From positions 1 through 64,000 of the forward strand of contig BROE01000013.1 in the NCBI GenBank assembly GCA_036571765.1: 64,000 bases of DNA. The letters are read 5' to 3'. The notes under the pieces were generated by a model. The model ran no database searches. It was given only the letters and a program-made list of their open reading frames with translations, and was not told the origin of the DNA. Shown piece by piece: positions 53,801 through 63,732 of the stretch. Numbering within the stretch: the stretch's first letter is position 1; the number at the start of each line of letters is the position of its first letter. The position numbers and the translations under genes are program-made. This DNA is from Plecoglossus altivelis (lineage: Eukaryota; Chordata; Actinopteri; Osmeriformes; Plecoglossidae).

Positions 53801-56800
53801 TAGATACCTGGTCCTTATGGGTAGACACCTGGTCATTATGAACCAGGAAAACTTGTATCTAACACCCGTTTCCCTCCAAATTAGCTCAGAAATCTTGGAA
53901 CCTTGTGTGATCTAAAGAATCATACTACGTTTCCACCGGTTCTGAGTGTAACAATTACTACCAAGGATGCTTTTTTTATAATAAAATGTGATTTTCCATG
54001 TAGGTTCATAATTCTTAACATCAATGATAAAATATGTACAATGTTGTGTGAAGCTTTAAAGCTAATGTAGGCAAGTTTTGTGAAGCTGGTCATTTTAGCT
54101 TCTATTCCAATCAATTCAAATCATAATATCCCATGACCTCTTCAAGCCACTCCCACATGAATGCACTGCCTGACTATAGAGCTGAGACTGGTCCAGTACG
54201 TCTGCAAAGAGAAATTACCCCATGCTAGCATGTTAGCCTTACAACACGTTTGGAGGTAGGTAGACAGACAAACAGGTAGGCTGTCCAGTCATTAGTCTAG
54301 GCAAGTCCATAATGATTTGTGGTCTTTATTACAGTCCTGTGACACCTAAAGATGTCGAATTGAGTTTATATAACCGTCAAACCCTTAGATGTATGGGTTG
54401 CTATCATGATGTGATGGTTATATCATGTCAAATATAACTAAAAGTGCTTCTGAACAACATTGCCTACACCATCTTTAAAGTGACGCAGGCTCTAGTTTCA
54501 ATTTATTGTGTTGGTTTTTGGGCCCAAATTTGAGAAAAGGAGACTGTGCCTTTGCAATACGCGTCTGCAAGCTTGCTGTTTCCAGCATCAGCCTGCTGAT
54601 TCTCCTCCGTGATCTGCAGGGAAACCTTCACTGCCTGCATTGCTGCTTCTGGGAGTTTCATAAGCTTAGTCTTAGTTTGGACGTTTATCCCCAAAAACAC
54701 AAAACCACAAGTTCAAGGTGACAAAACAGATGGTAAGATTTTGAAACTTTTAGTTTACCATTCAACACTGTGGTCTACATAGTTAATCATTCCTGTTAAG
54801 CGTTGGTCAACCTTGAGGCAACAGTGCAACTGCAAGTTATCTGTTACCCAGAAGAACCCTGCTGTTTGTGCCCATTTTCTTTAGGAGAGCGTCGTGAAAA
54901 AGCCATCTTTAATTTGAGTGAGATAACTAGACTGATGAGGTTTCCAAGTGTGACTAAAACATTCACAATAAAGATAATCGCAGGTTTGCCAGCAGGTAAG
55001 TGTTACATCTAAAATAATAATAATCCTTGAAGAGGTGCACCTTGAAATATTGTCATGTCGTATTTGGTCTGGATGCAGTCAGTGTTCACACAAGGTTACA
55101 AGGTTTATTTGACTGAAACCACAGTTTAGCAGGACACAATGTGGCCAATCATCTTTTTATTTAGGTATTTAATGAAATTCAAAAGGTTTGTAAATCTGTG
55201 TCTTCCTTTGAAGGGCAGATCCAACTCTTCTGTCTGATGTTGTTATAATATGTGCTAACTTGGTGCCGCCCATTTTGGCCAGGACAGTATAAAAAGTGAA
55301 TAATTCAATGAGCTCTTCCTGTTTATACAAAGGTCAAATAAAACAAACTTGTTGATTGCATGATCTTTTTCAGGCATTTTTCAGGTAATGTTTTCCATCA
55401 TTGCAATCAACTTCTTCCAGCTGCTCCCAGAGCAGAATGGTTATCTGATGGCCTACTTTGGCGTGATGCAAATGGTAGGAATGTTTGGTGTTCAATAAGA
55501 CTACAAATGCCTGTCCAGGTTAATGGATGTCCAGTGACAAAGTATTCAGACCTTCCTATTTTGCAGATATTCAGTTGTTAACATATTTTAAAATGAATTA
55601 TGAAGTATTATTCCATGAATATGTACGGTGTTACTGTGAGTGTACGAGACGAATGATTAAAGAAACACCTAAACACCTGGACCTATTTTATCTGCAGGGA
55701 ATCCAAGGAGTCATCATTGGCCCTCTGACAGCAAAATATTCTGAAGACATCCTTCTTCTTCTCTCTGTCAGCATCTCAAGTCTAGTTGGCCTGGCTGAGG
55801 TAAAGAGCCATTAAAGCCAGTGTCACCATAACCCAGTCTAACCCTAACCCAGTCCCTACCCACCAGTCTAACCCTAACCCAGTCTAACCCTAACCCTGTC
55901 CCTACCCACCAGTCTAACCCTAACCCTGTCCCTACCCACCAGTCTAACCTTAACCCAGTCTAACCCTAACCCAGTCCCTACCCACCAGTCTAACCCTAAC
56001 CCAGTTCCTACTTATGAAAATAGATCTAGTTAACTGAGGTGGTATTGTAATTCAAAGGATGGGGCCAAACTATATACATTAATAGAATGAAAATAATGTG
56101 TGAATAAATCCTAAATACATTTGAATGTTTTTGTGGCAGGCGTACATGATGAATGTGTTCCAGTTCTGCTTCATCGCCGTGCCCATGATGTTCTCACTCA
56201 GTGTGTTCAACGTGATCACAGACAGCATGCTCACCAAGAGTGTGCCTTCCTCGGACACTGGTAAGATATGGTTCCTGCTCAAAAAAGAATCTTCTCTGAC
56301 CACTGAAATACTATTAGATCCTCTATTAAGACATTGGATTTGATTGGACTTGATTTCCTGTAGTACTTATAGATCTACAGCTCCTGAAAAAACTGAAAGA
56401 CCACTGCACCTTTTTCTTTCAATTAAAACAAATGTTGAGACAGACAAATTGGAGTGAGGAACAGTAGGGTCAAATTTCAGAGGTCACTCCAAATTATCTT
56501 CAACTTTGTTTATTGAAAAGAAAGGTGTATTAGTGTCTCAAAGTTTTCCTGAGCTGTATGTGTAATAATTATGTAGACTCAGGCTCACTTACAATAAATA
56601 AATGAATAAGCTATTGGTACATGTCTTTGCATCTGGCAAAATGGATAAAATATAAAGGGTTAGGATTAGTTTGACCACATAAAATATAAATCTTTACTAA
56701 GTTGCAGTGTTTCTCCAGGCACCATGCTGGGACTGTGTGCGTCAGTACAATCTCTGCTGCGCACGGTGGGACCAACGATAGGAGGATTCCTGTACCACAA

Positions 56801-56906
56801 CTATGGCGTCGCTTCTTTTGGCTTTATCCAGTTTGTAGTGAACATCATGGTGTTCATATTTCTGCTTAGAGATTTTGCCAGTGGTCAAAAACGTCACAAA
56901 ATGTGA
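50861..56906 (+). CDS. slc22a18: solute carrier family 22 member 18 (MFS transporter), one exon missing
   Basis: A 12-TM major facilitator protein of the ORCTL2/TSSC5 type, implicated in organic cation transport. Exons: 50861-51034, 51336-51433, 51949-52094, 54620-54732, 54885-54995, 55374-55474, 55698-55799, 56140-56260, 56719-56906 (TGA). Landmarks: YLARKLGFDTLWFGYLQTMV, GGPLFGRFADLAGARAALGL (the MFS loop 2-3 motif), AAFMHVLP, FTACIAASGSFISLVLVWTF, IFNLSEITRLMRFPS, NGYLMAYFGVMQM, FNVITDSMLTKSVPSSDTGT and GLCASVQSLLRTVGPTIGGF. The exon for the segment equivalent to human AQMVITDLSAPEERPAALG is absent between 52094 and 54620, where two arrays sit. The start at 50861 is chosen as the ATG nearest the conserved region; ATGs at 50756 and 50885 are alternatives. 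It is divergent from arfgap2 and convergent with cars1, the same neighbour as on human 11p15. Confidence 0.92.
52120..53188. repeat. 20-bp minisatellite, about 53 copies
   Basis: Copies of tatagcagggtgtcatacag with cag/tag, cat/cgt variants. An odd short unit (gtgatgaagcagg) recurs at about 52382, 52617 and 52852, i.e. every 235 bp, so blocks of about a dozen monomers have themselves been duplicated. Confidence 0.96.
53189..53838. repeat. 21-bp minisatellite, about 31 copies
   Basis: Copies of gggtagatacctggtcctta (t) with ctt/att and gata/gaca/ggta variants lie directly against the preceding array. The 21-bp unit lacks stops in most frames and creates 220-235-residue spurious open frames on both strands. 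Confidence 0.96.
55835..56010. repeat. CCCTAACC-rich tandem repeat
   Basis: Irregular copies of cagtctaaccctaaccca and gtccctacccac in an slc22a18 intron, starting 35 bp after the donor at 55799. The telomere-like CCCTAA word recurs. Confidence 0.88.
56376..56558. mobile_element. 183-bp MITE-like element
   Basis: Inverted ends tacagctcctgaaaaaac and (read inward) tacagctcaggaaaac, with a gaccactgcac motif just inside the left end. It lacks coding capacity. A second member's left end (tacagctctggaaaagacca) begins at 63978 at the window edge, and the copy beyond the N gap carries the same element from its fourth base group onward. Confidence 0.7.
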
Positions 56907-57028
56907 GATGCTGTAGTTCTATACAGTATAATAGGAAATACTGTCTGTTGATGCTAAATCTGATTATGAAATGTTTATATTCATGTCTGTAATATACATA
57001 CATATATATATATACATATATATATATA

Positions 57029-57105
57029 NNNNNNNNNNNNNNNNNNNNNNNNNNNNNNNNNNNNNNNNNNNNNNNNNNNNNNNNNNNNNNNNNNNNNNNN
57101 NNNNN
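57029..57105. other. assembly gap (77 N)
   Basis: Run of N between the two copies of the slc22a18 terminal segment. True length unknown. Confidence 1.
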
Positions 57106-57735
57106 CCTGAAAAAACTGAAAGACCACTGCACCTTTTTCTTTCAATTAAAACAAATGTTGAGACAGACAAATTGGAGTGAGGAACAGTAGGGTCAAATTT
57201 CAGAGGTCACTCCAAATTATCTTCAACTTTGTTTATTGAAAAGAAAGGTGTATTAGTGTCTCAAAGTTTTCCTGAGCTGTATGTGTAATAATTATGTAGA
57301 CTCAGGCTCACTTACAATAAATAAATGAATAAGCTATTGGTACATGTCTTTGCATCTGGCAAAATGGATAAAATATAAAGGGTTAGGATTAGTTTGACCA
57401 CATAAAATATAAATCTTTACTAAGTTGCAGTGTTTCTCCAGGCACCATGCTGGGACTGTGTGCGTCAGTACAATCTCTGCTGCGCACGGTGGGACCAACG
57501 ATAGGAGGATTCCTGTACCACAACTATGGCGTCGCTTCTTTTGGCTTTATCCAGTTTGTAGTGAACATCATGGTGTTCATATTTCTGCTTAGAGATTTTG
57601 CCAGTGGTCAAAAACGTCACAAAATGTGAGATGCTGTAGTTCTATACAGTATAATAGGAAATACTGTCTGTTGATGCTAAATCTGATTATGAAATGTTTA
57701 TATTCATGTCTGTAATATACATACATATATATATA
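57106..57735 (+). pseudogene. second copy of the slc22a18 terminal exon segment
   Basis: A 630-bp block matches 56383-57012 with a constant offset of 723 and no difference that I noticed. It includes the MITE remainder, the acceptor and the complete last exon (57442-57629, GTMLGLCASVQSLLRTVGP to QKRHKM). It starts exactly at the end of the N run. This is most simply a false duplication made when contigs were joined, but a very recent tandem duplication is possible. Confidence 0.85.
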
Positions 57736-58184
57736 GCGCAAAAATATATACTATATATATTACTATATTATATTAATATATATATATACATATATATCAA
57801 GCATATACACATATACATATATATATATATATATATACATCACAAACTGTACAGTTGTGCCATTTAGTTCACTAACTGCATAAATGAAAAATTGGGCCGG
57901 CCATCTTGAATATGTAAATGTCTCCTTTCACAGTACTTACCTGCGAAAAGATCTAACCTTAGGTTAGATTCATGTGACTTTAATACAATTTTAGTTGACC
58001 TTTTTAAATAACTTCATTTCAAATGCGAAGTGCTTGCATGTAGTTTGACTTTTAAGAACACTAAAAACACAATATAAAAGCTCAACTTACACTGTAACAG
58101 TGGTCGGGAGTGGTTGAACACACTGTAATTGTCTGATTGGTGGACAGACAGTTGATTTTCAGGAAGGATGCTCCATCTCCACAG
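57736..58184. other. AT-rich intergenic DNA
   Basis: Begins with imperfect (TA)n (57736-57840), then unique sequence with no exon seen. It would contain the 3' flank or UTR of slc22a18. Confidence 0.5.
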
Positions 58185-58818
58185 GCTCTAGAGTGGCCAG
58201 CAGGTTAGAGTGACCAGCAGGGTTAGAGTGACCAGCAGGGTTAGAGTGACCAGCAGGATAGAGTGACCAGCAGGGTTAGAGTGACCAGCAGGGTTAGAGT
58301 GACCAGCAGGGTTAGAGTGACCAGCAGGGTTAGAGTGACCAGCAGGTTAGGGTGACCAGCAGGTTAGAGTGGCCAGCAGGTTAGAGTGACCAGCAGGTTA
58401 GATTGACCAGCAGGATAGAGTGACCAGCAGGTTAGGGTGACCAGCAGGTTAGAGTGACCAGCAGGTTAGAGTGACCAGCAGGGTAGAGTGACCAGCAGGG
58501 TTAGAGTGACCAGCAGGGTTAGAGTGACCAGCAGGGTTAGAGAGACCAGCAGGTTAGAGTGACCAGCAGGGTTAGAGTGACCAGCAGGGTTAGAGTGACC
58601 AGCAGGGTTAGAGAGACCAGCAGGTTAGAGTGACCAGCAGGTTAGAGTGACCAGCAGGGTTAGAGAGACCAGCAGGTTAGAGTGACCAGCAGGGTTAGAG
58701 AGACCAGCAGGTTAGAGTGACCAGCAGGGTTAGAGTGACCAGCAGGTTAGATTGACCAGCAGGTTAGAGTGACCAGCAGGGTTAGAGTGACCAGCAGGTT
58801 AGAGTGACCAGCAGGGTC
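58185..58818. repeat. 18-bp minisatellite (GGGTTAGAGTGACCAGCA)
   Basis: About 35 copies of gggttagagtgaccagca with g-deletion variants (17 bp), intergenic between slc22a18 and cars1. Confidence 0.95.
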
Positions 58819-59187
58819 ACCAAAAACCTTCTGCATAAATTCCATCCAAATTTTGTTTGCCAACAGTTGCTTTTTGAGATATGACATCATACATGAGATA
58901 TGACATCATACATGAGATATGACATCATACAGTCCATCTGATGAGGTAATTCAGTAAGTACACATCCAATGCTCAGAATTCTAAGATCCACCCAGGCAGA
59001 ACTTGAGAAGTTGTTTTGTCTGACTGCAGGATTTGTACCTCAGACTCGCTGCCTGAGACCACAATACTGTGGTCAAGATTGAATGTGATATATTAGAGCT
59101 TTATTAGATGTTGAAAATGACCAAACTATGGTGTCATTATTGAGGTACTTTCTTGAATGTACATGAGTCTCACAACTTCAGTCACAT
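58819..59187. other. intergenic, no gene seen
   Basis: Short three-copy repeat of catgagatatgacatcata at about 58876-58932; otherwise unique and without exons. Confidence 0.5.
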
Positions 59188-61019
59188 TACTGTTTTTTTT
59201 ATTCGCTTTGGTACTATTTTCAGTTAGTGGTAAAACCTCAGCTCAAACTAAAAGCAGATCATCAAAAAGTCCATTTTTTCAAACATGTAGTCACATATTC
59301 AATTGACAAAGTACAATGCACAAAATGACACAATCAGTTTTTCACCACACCTAATGAAATGAAGTGACGTATTGTGATTAAGTGACGTATTGTAATCAGT
59401 GTGTCATCAAAGAAATACCTTTCATATGAAGTAAGTCTTTGAAAATGCAATGCTCACAATACTTGATATGTTTCCCATCTAATTTGCGTAAATACTTTTG
59501 ATCAACACTTGATCCAACTGATCTTAATGGTTAATCACTGAACCGTTTGGTCAACATATTATGCATACATACATACATACATACAATATATTTTCATTTC
59601 AGCAATAAACAGTTTATCGACTTTGAGAACTACAGAAATAAAATGTGTTTTTGTACGAACATATAAAATAACCACACATGATGAATACTCGTTACTGCTA
59701 ATTGATTTCAGATAGGGGTAACCACAATTGGTCATTAGATATAAAAGTGTAAACACTAGCAATTTCTTTCAACATGGAGCAGGATAGACAGCAAGGAATA
59801 GGAAGAGCTCGTGGACAAAGGATCTGTCAGAGAGGTGGGCATGGGCACCACCAGAGAGGTGGGCATGGGCACCAACAGAGGTGGGCATGGGCACCACCAG
59901 AGAGGTGGGCATGGGCACCACCAGAGAGGTGAGCATGGGCACCACCAGAGAGGTGGGCATGGGCATCAACAGAGAGGTGGGCATGGGCACCACCAGAGAG
60001 GTGGGCATGGGCACCACCAGAGAGGTGGGCATGGGCACCAACAGAGGTGGGCATGGGCACCAACAGAGGTGAGCATGGGCACCAACAGAGAGGTGGGCAT
60101 GGGCACCAACAGAGGTGAGCATGGGCACCAACAGAGAGGTGGGCATGGGCACCAACAGAGAGGTGAGCATGGGCACCAACAGAGAGGTGGGCATGGGCAC
60201 CAACAGAGAGGTGGGTATGGGCACCAACAGAGAGGTGAGCATGGGCACCAACAGAGGTGGGCATGGGCACCAACAGAGGTGGGCATGGGCACCAACAGAG
60301 GTGAGCATGGGCACCAACAGAGGTGGGCATGGGCACTAACAGAGAGGTCAGAGAGGTTGACATGGGCACCAACAGAGAGGTGGGCATGGGCACCAACAGA
60401 GAGGTCAGAGAGGTGGGCATGGGCACCAACAGAGAGGTGGGCATGGGCACCAACAGAGAGGTCAGAGAGGTGGGCATGGGCACCAACAGAGAGGTTGACA
60501 TGGGCACCAACAGAGGTGGGCATGAGCACCAACAGAGAGGTGGGTATGGGCACCAACAGAGAGGTCAGAGAGGTGGGCATGGTATACTATTGTAATAGAA
60601 AGTATACCAATGTTACAATTACATCAGAAAAATAAAAAGTAATTTGCCCAAATGCTCGTAGAGGATATTGTCATCGATCCTTCACTTGATTACAAATAGG
60701 ATGGATATTTTGGAAATTATATTCTAAGGCCAATTGGAAACATGTATCTTGCATTGTTTTTTGTTGGATGAACGGATTGTTAAAAGTAATAAACGGACAG
60801 AAGACTTGTGTTTTGGTGATTAAACTAAATGTTCCCATGACATATTACAATAATCTTGTGTTTGCTTATGTGGACTGAAAACATGTGCAACTGCTTGAAA
60901 GCATTCCATCAGGTTTTGAAAGAATGACTAGCTGCATGTGATCAGTTTGAAAACATTTTACAGAGAAAATGTACACCTTACTTGTGAAAATAGTACCAAA
61001 GCGAATTAAAAAACCTGTA
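59188..61019. mobile_element. DNA transposon relic related to the 23.5-kb element, with internal minisatellite
   Basis: Imperfect inverted ends of about 35 bp: left tactgttttttttattcgct ttggtactattttca, right (read inward) tacaggttttttaattcgct followed by the same ttggtactattttca. The 1.83-kb interior contains a short open start (59774) and a 24-bp array. It shares the cgctttggta core at the same distance from the end as 23517-24402. Confidence 0.75.
59774..60615 (+). pseudogene. Gly/Arg-rich open start consumed by a 24-bp minisatellite
   Basis: ATG at 59774 opens MEQDRQQGIGRARGQRICQR, then GGHGHHQR-type repeats. The reading frame breaks after about 50 codons because unit lengths switch between 20 and 24 bp. 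The array (59825-60590) is about 33 copies of gggcatgggcaccaacagag. Some fish TA-targeting transposases begin with a Gly/Arg-rich tail of this style, so this may be the remains of a transposase N-terminus whose low-complexity codons expanded (inference). No catalytic domain follows. Confidence 0.5.
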
Positions 61020-61467
61020 ACATAGTAAATAAACAATTATAAATAGTTTATTTGATGGAATATTTTCAATACAGACGTAAATCATTCATTTATTACTATA
61101 CAAATTGGAATTGAAGTCCTTGGAATCTGGATTTGTTTCTAACAATGACCAGAACCAAAATATCAGTAGTTGATCCCACAACCGGACACTTAATTACAAA
61201 ACAGGCTTTAACTATCTGTATTTCCACCATAAATTTAAAAAGGTATCTACCTAGAAACATGGACTAACTACAACTGAGTGTTTGGTTGCTAAATGTATAT
61301 TTATTTAGACATTTACCGACAAGAAAGTGGACACATTTGATGAGGATTCATGACTATGAAGCAGAGTGCAGAATGTCTGACTCCAGGATACATGAGTGGA
61401 CAGCTGCTACAGGCTAGCTGTCCACATGACTGGGCCCTCAGAATACCCTGTGTCTGGAAGCATGTTC
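61020..61467. other. intergenic or cars1 3'UTR
   Basis: Unique AT-rich DNA just beyond the cars1 stop codon in transcript sense. No other feature is seen. Confidence 0.5.
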
Positions 61468-63732
61468 TTATCTCCCATCCAAGTTCATCTGAAGGAACTC
61501 GTTGTACAGTTTCTCTTGAGCTTCCTGTAGCTTCCTTAGCTTCTTAGCTTGGCCCTTACTGATCTCCTTGCCCTCAATGTCATGTGTTGGAAGACCCTGT
61601 CGATTACAGAAGCATAATACTGACCTTTATATGGTTTTAAACAGCAATCGTCCAGTTAAGGGCCTCATCCCATGCAACATCAAGTATTACAAAGGTCTTG
61701 ACTAAACAGACCGTAAGATCAGACCTATTGGTAGATAAATAGGGGACATCACTTATGTTTTATAATTTTTACAGATTTATTATCAGATACAAAAGAGGCC
61801 CATCTCACCATATCATCAAAGACGGAATACTTGTCAGTTTCAGAGCGAAACATGTCACAAGGTGGGATCTTCATTTTTGCCAGTTTAGCTGCCTGTGGTA
61901 AATATAAAAAAAGAAGTAGTTAGAATCTGGTAAATCAGCGCTATAATCTGGTGAGTCAGAGCTGTAATCTGGTGAGTCAGAGCTGGGGAGTCAGCGCTGT
62001 AATCTGGTGTGTCAGAGCTGTAATGTGGTGTGTCAGAGCTGTAATCTGGTGAGTCAGCGCTATAATCTGGTGAGTCAGAGCTGTAATCTGGTGAGTCAGA
62101 GCTGTAATCTGGTGAGTCAGAGCTGTAATCTGGTGAGTCAGCGCTATAATATGGTGAGTCAGTGCTTCTCACCTCCTGCATCTGCTTCTTTTTAGCTGCC
62201 TCAGCCTTTTTCCTTGTCTTCTCTTCCTCCATCTAGGATACAGAAATAGTTTCCTCATTAGAACAACCATCAAACGCATTTAGTCATTTTCCTAATCAGT
62301 AAAATAAGACCCCCAAAAAGTACTTTTCAACTGGAATGGTAAGTGTCAGCTAAAAATCATTATGGAAATCAGTATTAATTTACCCTCTTCTTCTCCTCCT
62401 TCTCCTTCAGCAGCATCTCTCTGTCGACCATCTTGACCACCGTTGGAAGACCTGAACACCAGAACAATCAAAATGACAAACTGATGCTGGGAGGTGCTGA
62501 GCCTGTGAAAGGTTTGTGTTTACATTGTAGTTTCCAGTAGCTCTAAACATTAGACTACAGTAGCTCACATGTTCAGAATATGGATTTGAAACTAAACATA
62601 ATAAAATGACCTTCATGATCCTCCAGACGAACTCCAAGCTCTGGAAGCGTCTCGTCCCGGACCGTGTCACACAGCTGCAGTACCTCGGTCACTGAAAACA
62701 TTCAGATGTCACTCAGCACACACATACAGGGGGATTCCAACCTGCAACCTCCATCTGCAGTCAAACGCTCTAACCACTGAGCTGTGCCAGTGGTATTTAT
62801 AATAATATTACTGTAATTATGAGACAAACACAGACTACAGGTACAACTGCATGTTTCATATATAACCATAACCCTACATTTTATAACCCTGAAAATGACA
62901 CTTCTGTTCATTGTTTCTGAAAATAGCAGGACAAAACATGAACCAAAATTACCTTTCTGCTCTCTGGCAATTTTTCGAACCTTCTCTCTGAAATCTGACA
63001 GAACTTCCAGATAAGGCATCACTGTGCTTTCCAGCTACGTGGAGAAACAAAATGAGTTTCACTTGAACATTTAAAGTAGAGGCGAGATGGAAAATATCCA
63101 TAGTTAACTCCATACTTACATCAACAGACTGGCCTTTTCTTCCAACAGCAAATCCAATAGACTCTGTCCCTTCAATAGCTCCAAACGTCTACAAACAAAA
63201 AGGGTTCCAAAGATGAGTGTCATCTTGTGTTCTCCATCAGAGAGTGTGTGGGAGTCACTACAGGTGCTGGAGTCTACAGAAGTATAAACCTGTTTACCCT
63301 GAGCATATCAGTGAGATAAACAGCAATGGTCTTGATGAGCAGACGGTTGGGCTGTAGCTTAAAGCTCTTCTTGCTGGCGATGTAAGTGTTGCTGAGGCTG
63401 ACCAGGGCTCTCATCTCCTCCATTGCAACACGTGTGTCCACATTGTCACACAGAGCCTCGTGGACCAGGTGCTTCCTTTGGGAGAAACTACAGAGCAGAC
63501 CACCCACAATGTAAACAAGAATCCATACAAAACACGATTAGCAGGATTGTTGTTTCTCCACAACACTAGAGGGGAACTGAACCTTGAACCACACACCCTA
63601 ACCCAGCCTGATAAGCACCGTCTTGGGTACCAACCTCTGGTTGAGATCCATCTCTGCAGATTCCCACTTCTCAAACTGCCCTGTGATGTCTCTAGGAGCT
63701 CGCAAGAGGTCTTTGACTGTGAGAAAAAACTC
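61468..63732 (-). CDS. cars1: cysteinyl-tRNA synthetase, cytoplasmic (3' nine exons)
   Basis: Class I synthetase that attaches cysteine to tRNA-Cys. Exons in transcript order: 63732-63635 (FFLTVKDLLRAPRDITGQFE), 63487-63298 (LCDNVDTRVAMEEMRALVSL), 63188-63120, 63034-62953 (MPYLEVLSDFREKVRKIARE), 62691-62611 (LQLCDTVRDETLPELGVRLE), 62451-62384 (LPTVVKMVDREMLLKEKEE), 62232-62173, 61892-61809 (AAKLAKMKIPPCDMFRSETD), 61596-61468 (GLPTHDIEGKEISKGQAKK, stop TAA). They sum to 861 bp (286 residues), in phase. This is the part after the KMSKS loop: the helical anticodon-recognition region and the Lys/Glu-rich C-terminal extension of animal enzymes. The HIGH and KMSKS catalytic parts lie beyond 64000. 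CARS1 is near SLC22A18 in human 11p15 too. Confidence 0.95.
61925..62168. repeat. 21-bp minisatellite
   Basis: About eleven copies of gctgtaatctggtgagtcag(a) with gcgctata variants fill most of the intron between cars1 exons 62232-62173 and 61892-61809. On the plus strand each unit has ggtgagt, but the gene runs on the minus strand. Confidence 0.93.
62720..62792 (-). mobile_element. tRNA-derived SINE head
   Basis: On the minus strand ctggcacagctcagtggtta gagcg (A-box region) and gcaggttggaatccccctg (B-box region, normally ggttcgaatcc) have tRNA-like spacing. The mutated B box and absence of a clean acceptor stem argue against a working tRNA. It lies in a cars1 intron. Fish SINEs commonly start with such a head. 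Confidence 0.65.

Noticed and set aside
52120..53838. Possible satellite or centromeric DNA
   Set aside because: It is bounded on both sides by exons of one gene and is under 2 kb.
53148..53915. Open frames of 220-235 residues on both strands (heptapeptide repeats)
   Set aside because: The 21-bp repeat is open on both strands. It is intronic in slc22a18, has no start context and no flanking unique coding sequence.
59769..60635. Open frames of about 180-274 residues on both strands in the 24-bp array
   Set aside because: Repeat translation inside a transposon relic. Frames switch with unit length, and only the short start at 59774 looks non-random.
62720..62792. Functional tRNA gene on the minus strand
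   Set aside because: A-box and B-box-like sequences exist, but the B box is mutated (ggttggaatcc) and I could not pair a clean acceptor stem. It fits a SINE head better.
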